From the NCBI GenBank assembly GCA_041661865.1, contig JBAZTO010000006.1:41708-105707 (forward strand): DNA of 64,000 bases, written 5' to 3'. The stretch comes from JBAZTO01 sp041661865 (GTDB lineage: Bacteria; Planctomycetota; Phycisphaerae; SM23-33). The number at the start of each line of letters is the position of its first letter. The stretch's first letter is position 1. A program made the translations under genes and the position numbers. Below the pieces are notes generated by a model. It searched no databases. It was not told the DNA's origin and saw nothing but the letters and a program-made list of their open reading frames with translations. Of the stretch, positions 43,106 through 51,341 are shown piece by piece.

Positions 43106-43624
43106 ATGGCGCGCCGCGCTCACAACAAGGCCTTCAGCTTCGTGGAACTGCTGGTCGTCCTGGCATTGATGGGCCTCCTGCTGGGCTCGGTGGCCGTGGG
43201 CATGCGTGCCATGACCGACAGCTACCAGCAAAACCAGGGCATCACCGCCGCCACGCAGGCCGCCCGATACGGCCTGACCCGGATGATGCAGGATGTCCGC
43301 ACGGCCGACGAGCTTTCGGTCGCGACCAACAATCTCACGATCATTCCGCCCCCCGACGGAAACGGGACGACGCAGATCAACTACCAGCTTACCGGCGGCA
43401 CGCTGATGCACGTGCGGCAGGCCGGGGCCTCTACCTACAGCTCTCCGCTGGTGGGCGGGGACGGCGACATCCAAGTGACGGCCTTCGACCTGACACGGTT
43501 GACCGAGACTCGGGGCACGCTCACCTATACGCAGAGCCTGACGGCCCGGATCACGCTGACTTCCGACGGCAAGACCTACACGACCTCGGCCACCGGCGCC
43601 GTGCGGCGAAACCAGGAGTATTGA
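43106..43624 (+). CDS. Prepilin-like pseudopilin with PilW/GspJ-like features
   Basis: A 172-residue protein with a prepilin N-terminus: basic leader ending in Ala, then FSFVELLVVLALMGLLLG, so cleavage would be A/F with Glu at position 5. The C-terminal domain ends in beta strands (LTSDGKTYTTSATGAVR). PilW- and GspJ-like proteins join PilX, PilV or GspK in a tip complex, which fits the gene order. ATG at 43106 has GGAG upstream and starts one base after the preceding stop. Probably the last gene of the pilus operon. Confidence 0.82.
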   Translation: MARRAHNKAFSFVELLVVLALMGLLLGSVAVGMRAMTDSYQQNQGITAATQAARYGLTRMMQDVRTADELSVATNNLTIIPPPDGNGTTQINYQLTGGTLMHVRQAGASTYSSPLVGGDGDIQVTAFDLTRLTETRGTLTYTQSLTARITLTSDGKTYTTSATGAVRRNQEY

Positions 43625-43770
43625 CCCGCGTGCCAATACCGCCCCCGGCGTCGCCCGCCCTCCCGGCGGCCCATTTTTCTCCGCTTTGTATTTGGCAAGA
43701 CCCCGCCTGCCTTCTACCATTAGTGGTTGATTCTCACTGGATTGAGGATTTCATTTTCAAAGGAGACCCC

Positions 43771-44934
43771 ATGTTTCGCGGTCAGATTGTCGCCGTCGTC
43801 GTCGCAGCCCTCCTGTCGGGCCATTGCCTGGCCAAGTCCCCTGCCACCGCGCCGGCCAGCGCGACCAGCGTCGCCACTTCCCAGGCCAGCGGGGATATCC
43901 CCGATCCCGTCATCGCGGAAATCCTCGCGCAGGTGAGCCCCAAAGACATGCCCGCCGACAGGTCGGCGATGGTCAAGTCACTCGGCGAGCACCTGGACAA
44001 GGCCCTGACGCTTGGCCAGGCGGCGCTGGACAAGTACCCCCAGGCCTCCAACCGTCACGTGGTGCTCAACATGATGCTCGACGCGGCCTTGTTGAAGGTC
44101 CGATTCAGCGGCGACCCGACGCTGACGGCCAAGGCCGAGGAATTGTCCAGGCAGATCGTCGACAGCAACGCCCCGCGCGCGGAGAAGCTCAAGGCTGACT
44201 TTTTCGTGACTCGTCAGGAGTTGTTCGGCAAAGACCGCACGGCGGGAAAGGTCGAGCCCAACGAGGTCGCCTCGGCCATCGATGCCTTCGTCGCCCGCTA
44301 TGACAGCACGCCTTACAAGGCCCGGTCTCTGGCCATGGGCGCCCTGCTGGCCCGCACCGGCGGACAGGACGCGCAGGCCGACAAGATGCTCGACCTGCTC
44401 CAGAAGGATTATGCCCAGGACGAAGAAATCCGCTCGTTCCTTCGCATGGCCGGGCGGAGCCCGGATGTCGGCTCGCCATTCGTCGCCCAACTGACGAAAT
44501 TAGACGGTTCAAAGCTCAACCTGCCGGGGGACATGATGGACAAGGTGTATGTGGTGGATTTCTGGGCCACTTGGTGCGGACCCTGTGTGGCTGAACTGCC
44601 CCACATGAAGGACGTCTACGCCAAGTATCAGCCCAAGGGCGCGGAGTTTGTGGGCATCAGCCTGGATACCGCCGACTCCCGCGACAAGCTCGAGAAGTTC
44701 ATTAAGGACGAGCAGATTCCCTGGATCCAGACCTTCAGCGGCGCCTCGTGGGCCGACCCGACGTCCTCCAAGTACGGCGTCCAGAGCATCCCGGCGGTCT
44801 GGGTCATCGGCCGCGACGGCAAGGTTATCAGCAGCAACGCGAGGGAAACCCTCGAAACCATCCTGGACAAGGCCCTGGCCACACCGACCTCCGCGCCGGA
44901 GGCCACCAGCGCCAGCGCTCCGGCGGAGAATTAG
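43771..44934 (+). CDS. TlpA-like thioredoxin-fold protein, exported
   Basis: A 387-residue protein. Residues 1-21 form a signal peptide (VAVVVAALLSGHCLA). A helical, poorly conserved middle region of about 200 residues follows; the last third is a TlpA/AhpC-TSA thioredoxin domain with the redox motif WCGPC near residue 267 in VVDFWATWCGPCVAELP and a cis-Pro in VQSIPAVW. It ends in an Ala/Ser/Pro-rich tail. It probably reduces disulfides in the periplasm. ATG at 43771 follows AAAGGAGACC. It may be separate from the pilus operon, being 146 bases downstream. Confidence 0.88.
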   Translation: MFRGQIVAVVVAALLSGHCLAKSPATAPASATSVATSQASGDIPDPVIAEILAQVSPKDMPADRSAMVKSLGEHLDKALTLGQAALDKYPQASNRHVVLNMMLDAALLKVRFSGDPTLTAKAEELSRQIVDSNAPRAEKLKADFFVTRQELFGKDRTAGKVEPNEVASAIDAFVARYDSTPYKARSLAMGALLARTGGQDAQADKMLDLLQKDYAQDEEIRSFLRMAGRSPDVGSPFVAQLTKLDGSKLNLPGDMMDKVYVVDFWATWCGPCVAELPHMKDVYAKYQPKGAEFVGISLDTADSRDKLEKFIKDEQIPWIQTFSGASWADPTSSKYGVQSIPAVWVIGRDGKVISSNARETLETILDKALATPTSAPEATSASAPAEN

Positions 44935-44950
44935 GCGATAGTGGTCTGTC

Positions 44951-45105
44951 AGAACGTGTATGAAAACGTAGCATGGGCGTCTCGCCCATGAGTATCACGG
45001 CCGTCCCGGCCGTGTCAGGCCATTTCAGAATAGGGGCAAGATGCCCCTGCGACTCATGGGCAGGATGCCCATGCTACGGGCAATGGCGGTTTTCATACAC
45101 GTTCT
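44951..45105. repeat. 155-bp palindromic element with perfect 17-bp terminal inverted repeats
   Basis: AGAACGTGTATGAAAAC (44951-44967) is exactly inverted at 45089-45105. Just inside, GTAGCATGGGC (44968-44978) is inverted at 45067-45077. The core is a chain of small palindromes such as ATGGGCGTCTCGCCCAT and CGGCCGTCCCGGCCG. It codes for nothing. MITE-like or REP-like; no clear target duplication was seen. A single copy is visible here. Confidence 0.75.
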
Positions 45106-45204
45106 CACATCTGATTCGATGGGCGCCACGGCGGCGTCTGCCTATCCCGGCGGGCAGGCACGCCGCCGGCCTAGAATGGGTTAGGAAAGGGCAGAGGCGC
45201 CACC

Positions 45205-45399
45205 ATGACCCCAAAGATCACATTCACCGACGAGCAGATGCAGGAACTCCGCCAATTGCTCCAGAAGGAATTGGACAACACGCTGGTCGAGTTGCACCGG
45301 ACGGACGCCTGGGAGTTTAAGCAGCGCGTCCAGCATCGAATCGACCTGCTCAAGGGAATCCTTGCGGCCACGGAAACGCACACCAAGGCGACAGCCTAG
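45205..45399 (+). CDS. Small hypothetical protein (64 aa)
   Basis: A 64-residue, highly charged, mostly helical protein without Cys or membrane segments: the N-terminus MTPKITFTDEQMQELRQLLQ, then a helix-rich middle. I know no family for it. The gene-like codon bias and a helix-loop-helix pattern suggest a real protein, and GCAGAGG is found a few bases before the ATG. It is flanked by two repeat elements (44951-45105 and 45408-45522). Confidence 0.55.
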   Translation: MTPKITFTDEQMQELRQLLQKELDNTLVELHRTDAWEFKQRVQHRIDLLKGILAATETHTKATA

Positions 45400-45407
45400 T
45401 ACCCTCC

Positions 45408-45522
45408 CGCTCGTCAAAAACGATGGATCAGGTGCCACTGCTGCGGTGTTTGCAGCAGTGCAGTCGTCGTGCATGGCTTGCGCACGACGCAGCCGCGGCA
45501 CCTAGCGCTTCATCTGCGACAG
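45408..45522. repeat. Cloverleaf-like intergenic repeat, copy 1
   Basis: About 115 bases that match 58384-58498. The unit contains a strong hairpin (CACTGCTGC with GCAGCAGTG), a second hairpin (CGTCGTGC with GCACGACG in this copy), an outer GGTGCC/GGCACC stem, and a further GATG/CATC and GTC/GAC closure, so it can fold as a three-way junction. Non-coding. It lies between the small gene at 45205 and the methyltransferase at 45527. Confidence 0.7.
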
Positions 45523-45526
45523 CGTC

Positions 45527-46324
45527 CTAGAGGAGTCTGCCTTCGCGTTCGGCCATGACGTAGTTCATGCAGAAGTCGTCCTTGCCCGCGACGGCCTCGG
45601 CCGCGTAGATGGTGGCCATGATGTCCGGCCCGCAGGGGTCGATGATCCCGGCGTCCATGCCGTGGTAGATGGCCTGGGCCAGCAGGGCGAAGTTGATGTA
45701 CTTCCGCTTGGGCAGGCCATAGCTGACATTGGAGCATCCGCCGCCCACGTGTACCTCGGGCCACTCCTTGCGAATGGCGGCAATGGCGTCGATGACCCGA
45801 CGGCCGTTCAGGGGATCGGTCGAGACGGTCAGGAAGCAGGGGTCGATGATGATCTCGTCGATCTTCTTTCCGGCGGCGGTGAACTTCTCGATCAACGCCG
45901 CGGAGTTCTTGAGGCGGTCTTCCACGCCGCAGGGCGCGCCGTCGTCGCTCATCAGCAGGCCGATGACCATGCAGTCGAATTCCTTCAGCAGCGGCAGCAG
46001 CGGCCCCAGCCGGCTGCTTTCGAGCGAGATGCTGTTGAGGATGGGCTTTTTCTTTGCCAGCGACATGCCCTTGCGCACCGCGTCGGGATCGGCGGAGTCG
46101 ATGGCCACCGCGGAGTCGGTATTGGCCTGGATAATCTCCATCAGCCAGGCCATGTTCTCGACCTCTCTGCCCGGCCGGGGGTCGCCGCCGTTAACATCCA
46201 GGTAGTGGGCGCCCGCCGCCACCTGCTCCTTGGCAGTCTTGATGATCTGCTTGGCGTTGCGGGCTTCCAGGGCCGCGGCGATGGTCTTGCGCGTGGCGTT
46301 GATCTTCTCACCGATAATGATCAT
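45527..46324 (-). CDS. Methyl-tetrahydrofolate methyltransferase-like pterin-binding protein
   Basis: A 265-residue TIM-barrel enzyme of the dihydropteroate-synthase-like fold. It opens MIIIGEKINATRKTI and holds AGAHYLDVNGG (pterin-site Asp and Asn), DSADPDAVRKG and KKKPILNSISLE, then the Asp-rich IIIDPCFLTVSTD. This matches AcsE/MtgA-type methyltransferases, which move a methyl group between methyl-THF and a corrinoid protein, as in the Wood-Ljungdahl pathway or methoxy-compound use. ATG at 46324 overlaps the formate channel's stop (ATGA), so the two are coupled. No corrinoid partner is here, so the exact reaction is inferred. Confidence 0.82.
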   Translation of the reverse strand: MIIIGEKINATRKTIAAALEARNAKQIIKTAKEQVAAGAHYLDVNGGDPRPGREVENMAWLMEIIQANTDSAVAIDSADPDAVRKGMSLAKKKPILNSISLESSRLGPLLPLLKEFDCMVIGLLMSDDGAPCGVEDRLKNSAALIEKFTAAGKKIDEIIIDPCFLTVSTDPLNGRRVIDAIAAIRKEWPEVHVGGGCSNVSYGLPKRKYINFALLAQAIYHGMDAGIIDPCGPDIMATIYAAEAVAGKDDFCMNYVMAEREGRLL

Positions 46325-47127
46325 TCCGACTCTCCACAATTCTTTCGTTTGGGCACGTGAACGTATGCGTACAGCAGGCCCACAAACAAGGCCCCGCCGA
46401 CGATATTGCCGGCCGTCACCGGCACGAGGTTATTGACCAGGAACTGGCCCCAGGTCACCTTGGCGCCATAGAACATGCCGGCGGGTACAAAGAACATGTT
46501 GGCCACGCTGTGCTCAAGCCCCAGGGTCACGAAGGCCATGATCGGCCACCAGGCGCTGAGGATTTTGCCGGTCACGTCCTCGCTGGCGATGGCCATCCAG
46601 ACGGCCAGGCACACCAGCCAATTGCAGCCGACGCCCTTGAAAAACAGGGGCCAGAACTCGCCCTTGATCTTGGCTTCAGCCAGGGCGACGATGCTGCTGC
46701 GCCAGGGGTCGGCGGCAAGCAGTCCGGTCATGTAGGCCAGGAAGTAGGCCACGAAGACCGAGCCGATAAAGTTGCCGATGAAGGACAGGCTCCAGTTGTA
46801 GGCCAGCCCGCCCCAGCGAATCCTGCCGTCAAAGAGCCCGGGGATCATGCAGGCGGCATTGCCGGTGAACAGCTCCGCCCCGGCGACGACCACCAGGATC
46901 AGCCCCAGCGGGAAGACCGAGCCGAAGATGAGCTTGGCCAGGCCCGGATGGGCAGCCTTGATCTCCGGGATGCCCCCGCCGACCACCACGGCCAGCAGCC
47001 CGCCGAAGGCGATGTACGCGCCGGCCAGGAAGCTCAGCACTATCAGCTTGTTCAGCGGAATCAGGCTCTTGCCGTGCCCGGCGACACAGACGGTCTTGAC
47101 GATTTCATCTGACGTTTTGAATGCCAT
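46321..47127 (-). CDS. Formate/nitrite (FNT) channel, FocA-type
   Basis: A 268-residue membrane protein with six helices and the family's pore landmarks: an N-terminal FLAGAYIAFGG motif, then FTGNAACMIPGLFDGR and the second-half LGLEHSVANMFFVPAGM with its central His. FNT channels pass formate, nitrite or similar small anions. FTGNAACMI in the first half and the SVANMF motif favour formate. The stop overlaps the pterin methyltransferase start by four bases. ATG at 47127 follows AGGTGCG. The link to C1-folate chemistry suggests formate as substrate. Confidence 0.9.
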   Translation of the reverse strand: MAFKTSDEIVKTVCVAGHGKSLIPLNKLIVLSFLAGAYIAFGGLLAVVVGGGIPEIKAAHPGLAKLIFGSVFPLGLILVVVAGAELFTGNAACMIPGLFDGRIRWGGLAYNWSLSFIGNFIGSVFVAYFLAYMTGLLAADPWRSSIVALAEAKIKGEFWPLFFKGVGCNWLVCLAVWMAIASEDVTGKILSAWWPIMAFVTLGLEHSVANMFFVPAGMFYGAKVTWGQFLVNNLVPVTAGNIVGGALFVGLLYAYVHVPKRKNCGESE

Positions 47128-47234
47128 CTTCGCACCTGGGGGACTGCCACGCATCCTGATCCGTAGCCACCATCCGAAGTCCGCGTAGGATAATCCGGCA
47201 GCGGTCTTCCTGCAATCGCTTCGTACCGTTTTCT

Positions 47235-47380
47235 CAGGGCAATCGCATCCAAAAGTGAAGTAAGTTGGTCGCCCAAGAAATCAGCCGCGAAAAAGGAAAA
47301 GCTCCTAAGCTTGATCCGGCTTCGTTGTTTTCGCGAAATCTTTCCCGGCCTTACTGTTAGTTTTTTATCTCTTTGAATTC
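47235..47380 (-). repeat. Dispersed ~200-bp repeat, copy 1 (inverted, shorter)
   Basis: The reverse complement of this 146-base stretch matches 50408-50602 and 53149-53350 from CAAAGAGATAAAGAACTAAC onward to GATGCGATTGCCCTG. It lacks the first 30 or so bases (AGCCGCGAATTACGC type). It lies between the formate channel and the helicase relic. Confidence 0.75.
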
Positions 47381-47397
47381 ACGTTCAGTCGGGCACT

Positions 47398-48801
47398 CTA
47401 ACTCGAACGCTGTCGATTTGCCAGCGTGCGCAGGATGGTGTCGAGAACGTCATCGAGGCACTTGCCGACGTCCTCGGCCAGGAACCGCAACACAAAATAG
47501 CGGTTTTCCTGGAGCAGGGCGTCCTTGCGTCGGTCGCGGCGGTAGGCGTCGGGATCGGCGTGATGCTGATCGCCATCCAGTTCGACGGCCACCCGCGCCT
47601 CCGCGCACAGTAGATCGACCTCCATCTTGCCCCACCCATCGAAGGCAATGGGCAGTTCGGCATTCAGGCGGAATCTGCCAGAGGTCTCCGGCAGCGTCTG
47701 CAACCGACGGAACAGGAACGCCTCTGTGGCACTCCGCGCACGGTTGGCGCCCTCGGCGTCTATAGCCACGGATCGGGCTGCGTGAACAAACAGGTTCGCC
47801 AGCGGCGTGTCCAATCCGTCACGAACCAACCGCCGCACGCTGGCGGCATAGTCCTGTTTCCACTGGGGATCAACCGGAAGCGGGACATCGGCTGGCCATC
47901 CAGGCACGGCGCTGGCCGGCAACAGAATCGAGTAGCCGATTGCCTCGTACCCACGGCACCGCCGGTCGAACATCCTCGCCAGCATGGGCACGTTGAGATC
48001 GGCGTAATCGTACACGCGGATTTCACGCTTTCGATCATGCAGGCGGTGCAGCCGGCCGGCATACTGCGCCACGGTCCCACGCCATGATACTGGCAGAGTC
48101 AAGAACAACGTGTCCAGCCGGGCATCGTCGAATCCCTCCCCTATGTATCGCCCGGTCGCCAGTAGCGCGCGTTCCTCAGTTTCGGGAATGGTCGCCAGTC
48201 GAGCGATGACGGCATGCAGTTCCTTCCTGCCCATGCCGCCCCGAAGAATAATCAGATGGCGGATTTCAGGAGACAAAAGTTCGGCCAGATGTTCGAGGTG
48301 CTCCGTACGCTCCGTCAACACCACGGGTGAACGGCCTTCTCGGACGGCTTGCACAACATCTTGACAGATGACCCGGTTGCGGTCCTCGTCTGCGATCAGA
48401 TCGTCGTACAACTCCTGAAACTGACTCCGAACGTCCGGGTTGGCTGCTGCCAGCGGATGGAACCCCGTGGGACGGACAAATACCGTGTGCGTAAAGGGCC
48501 GCGCGAGGGCCTGTTCCTTCGCATCGACGCGATATCGCACAGGCCCGCACTGCATGAAGATAATCGGGTGATTTCCAGCGGATTCATGTAGGTACGCTTG
48601 TACCGAAAAAACAGCGTTTTCGCAACGTTGCAGCGGCCAATACAACGCAACATTCCTCGCGCAGCCGACGGGCCAGCACCCCAATGAATGCTTGCCTATT
48701 CGCCGTCGGCAAACAGCGCGTCCATTATCTGGGGCCATGCGAGTGCGACTGGCCACGTCAACGGGCACTCCGACGCGCGACACACGTTTTCGCCGGAACA
48801 C
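47398..48801 (-). pseudogene. Beheaded SF2 helicase C-terminal half fused to DUF559 endonuclease domain
   Basis: A 467-codon open frame. From about residue 78 it reads like the second motor domain of a large SF2 helicase (HPIIFMQCGPVRYRVDAK, later VVLTERTEHLEHLAEL, LLATGRYIGEGFDDA with QYAGRLHRLH). The first motor domain, with Walker A and DEAD/DEAH box, is missing; only unrelated sequence precedes it. The last 110 residues form a DUF559/Vsr-like PD-(D/E)XK domain (KMEVDLLCAE, VAVELDGDQHH, RRKDALLQENRYF). Full-length relatives occur in phage-defence or TOTE-type conflict loci. It is likely a relic. Start not defined; the 5' limit given is the open-frame limit. Confidence 0.65.
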
Positions 48802-48888
48802 TTGCTACTCCTGCTCTCAGCATCGAAACACGTACCGAGTCCTGTGAGGCTGATTTCACAAGATGTCCACCGCCAGCGGCTTATGGCT

Positions 48889-48919
48889 CGTCGGACTCAG
48901 TTGGAGTGAGTCCGACGAA
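48889..48919. repeat. Perfect 12-bp inverted repeat between the helicase relic and ssrA
   Basis: TCGTCGGACTCA (48889-48900) is exactly inverted at 48908-48919 around a 7-base loop. A partial extra copy (TGAGTCCGATGA) begins at 48979. No T-run follows on either strand, so a simple terminator is unlikely. The rest of the 48802-49093 gap holds no gene I recognise. Confidence 0.55.
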
Positions 48920-49093
48920 ACAGAGATTCTTTGGCCGAAGAGAGAGAAAAATGGCGAAACCGGGGCTGAAAATGGGCAAGTGAGTCCGATGAGGTCGGGT
49001 AGCCACGAGGCGCATGACTGCGCCGAAAGCCTTTATCCACACACGGATAACGACGCAGGCCACCGGAGCTATCCAGCAGCCTGCATTACGAGA

Positions 49094-49115
49094 GAGACGG
49101 TTTCGCTACCGTCTC
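49094..49115 (-). terminator. Hairpin just after ssrA
   Basis: GAGACGG (49094-49100) and CCGTCTC (49109-49115) form a 7-bp stem with an 8-base loop, six bases beyond the mature 3' end of the tmRNA. The tail on the minus strand is TCTCG, not a T-run, so it may be processed or a weak terminator. Confidence 0.5.
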
Positions 49116-49120
49116 GAAAC

Positions 49121-49472
49121 TGGAGGCGCCGGGAATCGAACCCGGGTCCCGTGACGTTTCAGCATCGGCCTCTACGTGCGTGTCCGGCGTTTTGAATGTC
49201 CCCCTCAGGCCCGCGCCGGCACGGTCCACCTGGGGTAAGTCCGACCTTATTTCCCGGCTGGGTAACCAGACCACTCCCAGCCGGTAAGCCCGCCGATCGC
49301 GTTCAGGTCAGCCTGGCAGGCGGGGCCGACCGAACGGGCTGCCTTATTTAGGCTGCCATGGCCAATTGGTTATTGGCAAGTAACATTAGCCCAAGGTGTT
49401 TTACCAGGCCTCCTTGGAACCTGGGCACGCCACCGATACCTCAAGTCGTCCGGTCGAATCCAATTCGCCCCC
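49121..49472 (-). ncRNA. ssrA: Transfer-messenger RNA (tmRNA)
   Basis: Read on the minus strand, the 5' end is GGGGGCGAATTGGATTCGAC, the canonical tmRNA start, and the 3' end has the T-arm GGGTTCGATTCCC and acceptor CGCCTCC, which pairs with GGGGGCG. The 352-base length is typical. The tag reading frame runs from GCC at 49377 to TAA at 49348, giving the proteolysis tag ANNQLAMAA. CCA is not fully encoded and must be added. tmRNA rescues stalled ribosomes with SmpB. The helicase relic sits downstream of the 3' end, a common integration site. Confidence 0.95.
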
Positions 49473-49623
49473 GAACGCATCGGGCATCAATGCTCGGCAC
49501 ATTATACCATTTTTTCAGGCTGCCGGCGAGGGCAATCTACACGGAGTTGCGAATCGCAAATTGCGAGTCGCGAATGAAGACGCCTCCGTCGGCGCGCAGA
49601 CCCGATGTCCGTCGGCAGCGACC

Positions 49624-50298
49624 TCAGGCCAGTTGCCGGAGCGTGTCGAGCGTCACCTGGGTGAGGTTTTCGACAATGGCGTCGGCCTGGCCAAGATGGC
49701 TGCGATGGTAGGAATTGGCGACGGCAAGGACCTTCATGCCGGCAGCACGGGCGGCGGAGATTCCCGCCGGCGAATCCTCGATGACAACGCACCGCTCGGA
49801 TGACAGGGGCTTGCCCAGCTTTTGCCTCAGCCGCTCGACGGTCAACAGGTAGCCTTGCGGGTCGGGCTTGCCGGCGGTGACGTCCTCGGCGCTGACGATC
49901 AGCGAGAAGTGCGGCCAGGCGCCGATGGTCCGGGAGGCCAGTTCGATCTCCGTCCGCAGCGCACCCGAGCAGACCGCCACCGGAACGCCGGCCCGCGCGA
50001 CCGACTCGATCAGTGGCACCGCGCCCGGCAGCGGCTGGATCGTCTCGACAAACGCCCGTTGCACCAGCATCGTCTTGCGCTGGATCATCTGGGCCAACTG
50101 CGAAGGGCTCAGCTCGACGCCGTTGTCGCGGGCCATGGTTCCAAAGCCGTCGCGGTCGTCGTAGCCGAGATACTTGGCGTAATAGTCCTCGTTGCTCAAG
50201 GCGAGTCCGATGTCCTTGAGCACCTCCCGGAAGCCGGCAAGGTGAATCGGCTCGGAATCGACCACGACACCGTCAAAATCGAAAATCAAGGCGTCCAC
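49624..50298 (-). CDS. HAD-superfamily phosphatase / beta-phosphoglucomutase-like
   Basis: A 224-residue HAD hydrolase of the beta-PGM/Gph type. Motif I is FDFDGVVVDSE (nucleophile Asp7, acid Asp9), a helical cap follows, then motif II (AVCSGA), a conserved Lys in TAGKPDPQGYLL and motif IV CVVIEDSPAGI. It removes or moves phosphate groups on sugars. GTG at 50298 follows GAGGAG. Substrate unknown. Located between ssrA and repeat copy 2. Confidence 0.88.
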   Translation of the reverse strand: MDALIFDFDGVVVDSEPIHLAGFREVLKDIGLALSNEDYYAKYLGYDDRDGFGTMARDNGVELSPSQLAQMIQRKTMLVQRAFVETIQPLPGAVPLIESVARAGVPVAVCSGALRTEIELASRTIGAWPHFSLIVSAEDVTAGKPDPQGYLLTVERLRQKLGKPLSSERCVVIEDSPAGISAARAAGMKVLAVANSYHRSHLGQADAIVENLTQVTLDTLRQLA

Positions 50299-50407
50299 GA
50301 CACAATCTCCTCACAGGGTCACGCCCGCGGCCGAGGCCGAGGCCCGGGGCCCCAACAAGACCATCCCTTCTTAACCGCCCGCCGGGGCATTGGCAAGGCG
50401 TTACCGC

Positions 50408-50602
50408 CCTTAGCCGCGAATTACGCGGATTACGCGAATTCAAAGAGATAAAGAACTAACAGCAAGGCCGGGAAAGATTTCGCGAAAACAACCACGCCGG
50501 ATCGAGCTTATGAGCTTTTCCTTTTTCGCGGCTGTCTTCGCGGAATTCGCGGCTGATTTCTTGGGCGACCAACTTACTTCACTTTTGGATGCGATGGCCC
50601 TG
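50408..50602 (+). repeat. Dispersed ~200-bp repeat, copy 2
   Basis: 195 bases nearly identical to 53149-53350 (direct) and, without the left part, to 47235-47380 (inverted). It begins CCTTAGCCGCGAATTACGC, contains CAAAGAGATAAAGAACTAAC and CTTTTTCGCGGCTGTCTTC, and ends GATGCGATGGCCCTG. The last 29 bases run into the 3' end of the histidine kinase gene and encode its last residues and stop. Confidence 0.85.
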
Positions 50603-51341
50603 GCCTCCCGCCGGTCGGTCGAGGCAGGTCACTGGGCAACACGAGAGGCACCTTCGCCTTGATGACGGTCCTGCCTGGGCGCGAGTTGATAATGAGCATT
50701 CCCTTGAGTGCCTCCACACGATCCCGCATGGTGTTCAGGCCCAGGCCGCTGACAACCGAATCCTTGTCGAAGCCTACCCCATCGTCAACAACCTGCAAAT
50801 GCAGCCTGCCGTTTTCAACCTTCAAGGAGACTGCGATCGACTTGGCCTTGCCGTGCCGCAGCGAGTTATTGATCGCCTCCTGGGCGATGCGATAAAGGGC
50901 AATTTCGACCTCGCTGGAGAAACGGCGGCGGGCCAGGTCGGCTGGGCATTCGACGGTGCCAACCACACCGACGTGCCGGCACGGATCGACCAGTTGGTTC
51001 AGTGCCGCAACCAGGCCGAGGGACTCCAGAGCTGGAGGATACAGCCCGTGGCAGATGCTCCTGACCTCGCGGATCATCTCGCCGCACTTTTCGGCGGCAT
51101 GGGTCAGGGCGGACTGGTTGGAGGCCGTGCGGGCATTGGCCGCGGCGGTCTGGACCGTCAATTGCAGCCCGACCAGACCCTGGCAGATCGAATCATGCAA
51201 CTCCCGCGCCAGGCGTCTCCGCTCCTCTTCGCTGGCGATCATCAACTTGAGGTGGGCCCCCATATTAAGTATCTGCTCGGTGACGTCACGATCGATGCTG
51301 ACAAGAAAAATCTTGTCCCCCATTCTCACCGGCGCAGCCAC
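50574..51341 (-). CDS. NarL-type sensor kinase, downstream fragment of a PAS-kinase split by an in-frame TGA
   Basis: 255 codons. The dimerisation helix carries LARELHDSICQGL (His49), typical of HisKA_3 kinases, and the ATPase domain follows (EAINNSLRHG, VVDDGVGFDKD, GLGLNTMRDR). The first 20 residues (APVRMGDKIFLVSIDRDVTE) complete the PAS domain whose start is in the upstream fragment; the two frames are the same, separated only by a TGA. It pairs functionally with the divergent LuxR-type regulator at 52436. GTG at 51341 could be a restart; whether protein is made is unknown. The 3' end lies inside repeat copy 2. Confidence 0.75.
   Translation of the reverse strand: MAAPVRMGDKIFLVSIDRDVTEQILNMGAHLKLMIASEEERRRLARELHDSICQGLVGLQLTVQTAAANARTASNQSALTHAAEKCGEMIREVRSICHGLYPPALESLGLVAALNQLVDPCRHVGVVGTVECPADLARRRFSSEVEIALYRIAQEAINNSLRHGKAKSIAVSLKVENGRLHLQVVDDGVGFDKDSVVSGLGLNTMRDRVEALKGMLIINSRPGRTVIKAKVPLVLPSDLPRPTGGRPGPSHPKVK

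Noticed and set aside
47128..47397. Cobalamin or tetrahydrofolate riboswitch upstream of the formate channel and methyltransferase
   Set aside because: No B12-box or THF core was seen; the region is mostly repeat copy 1.
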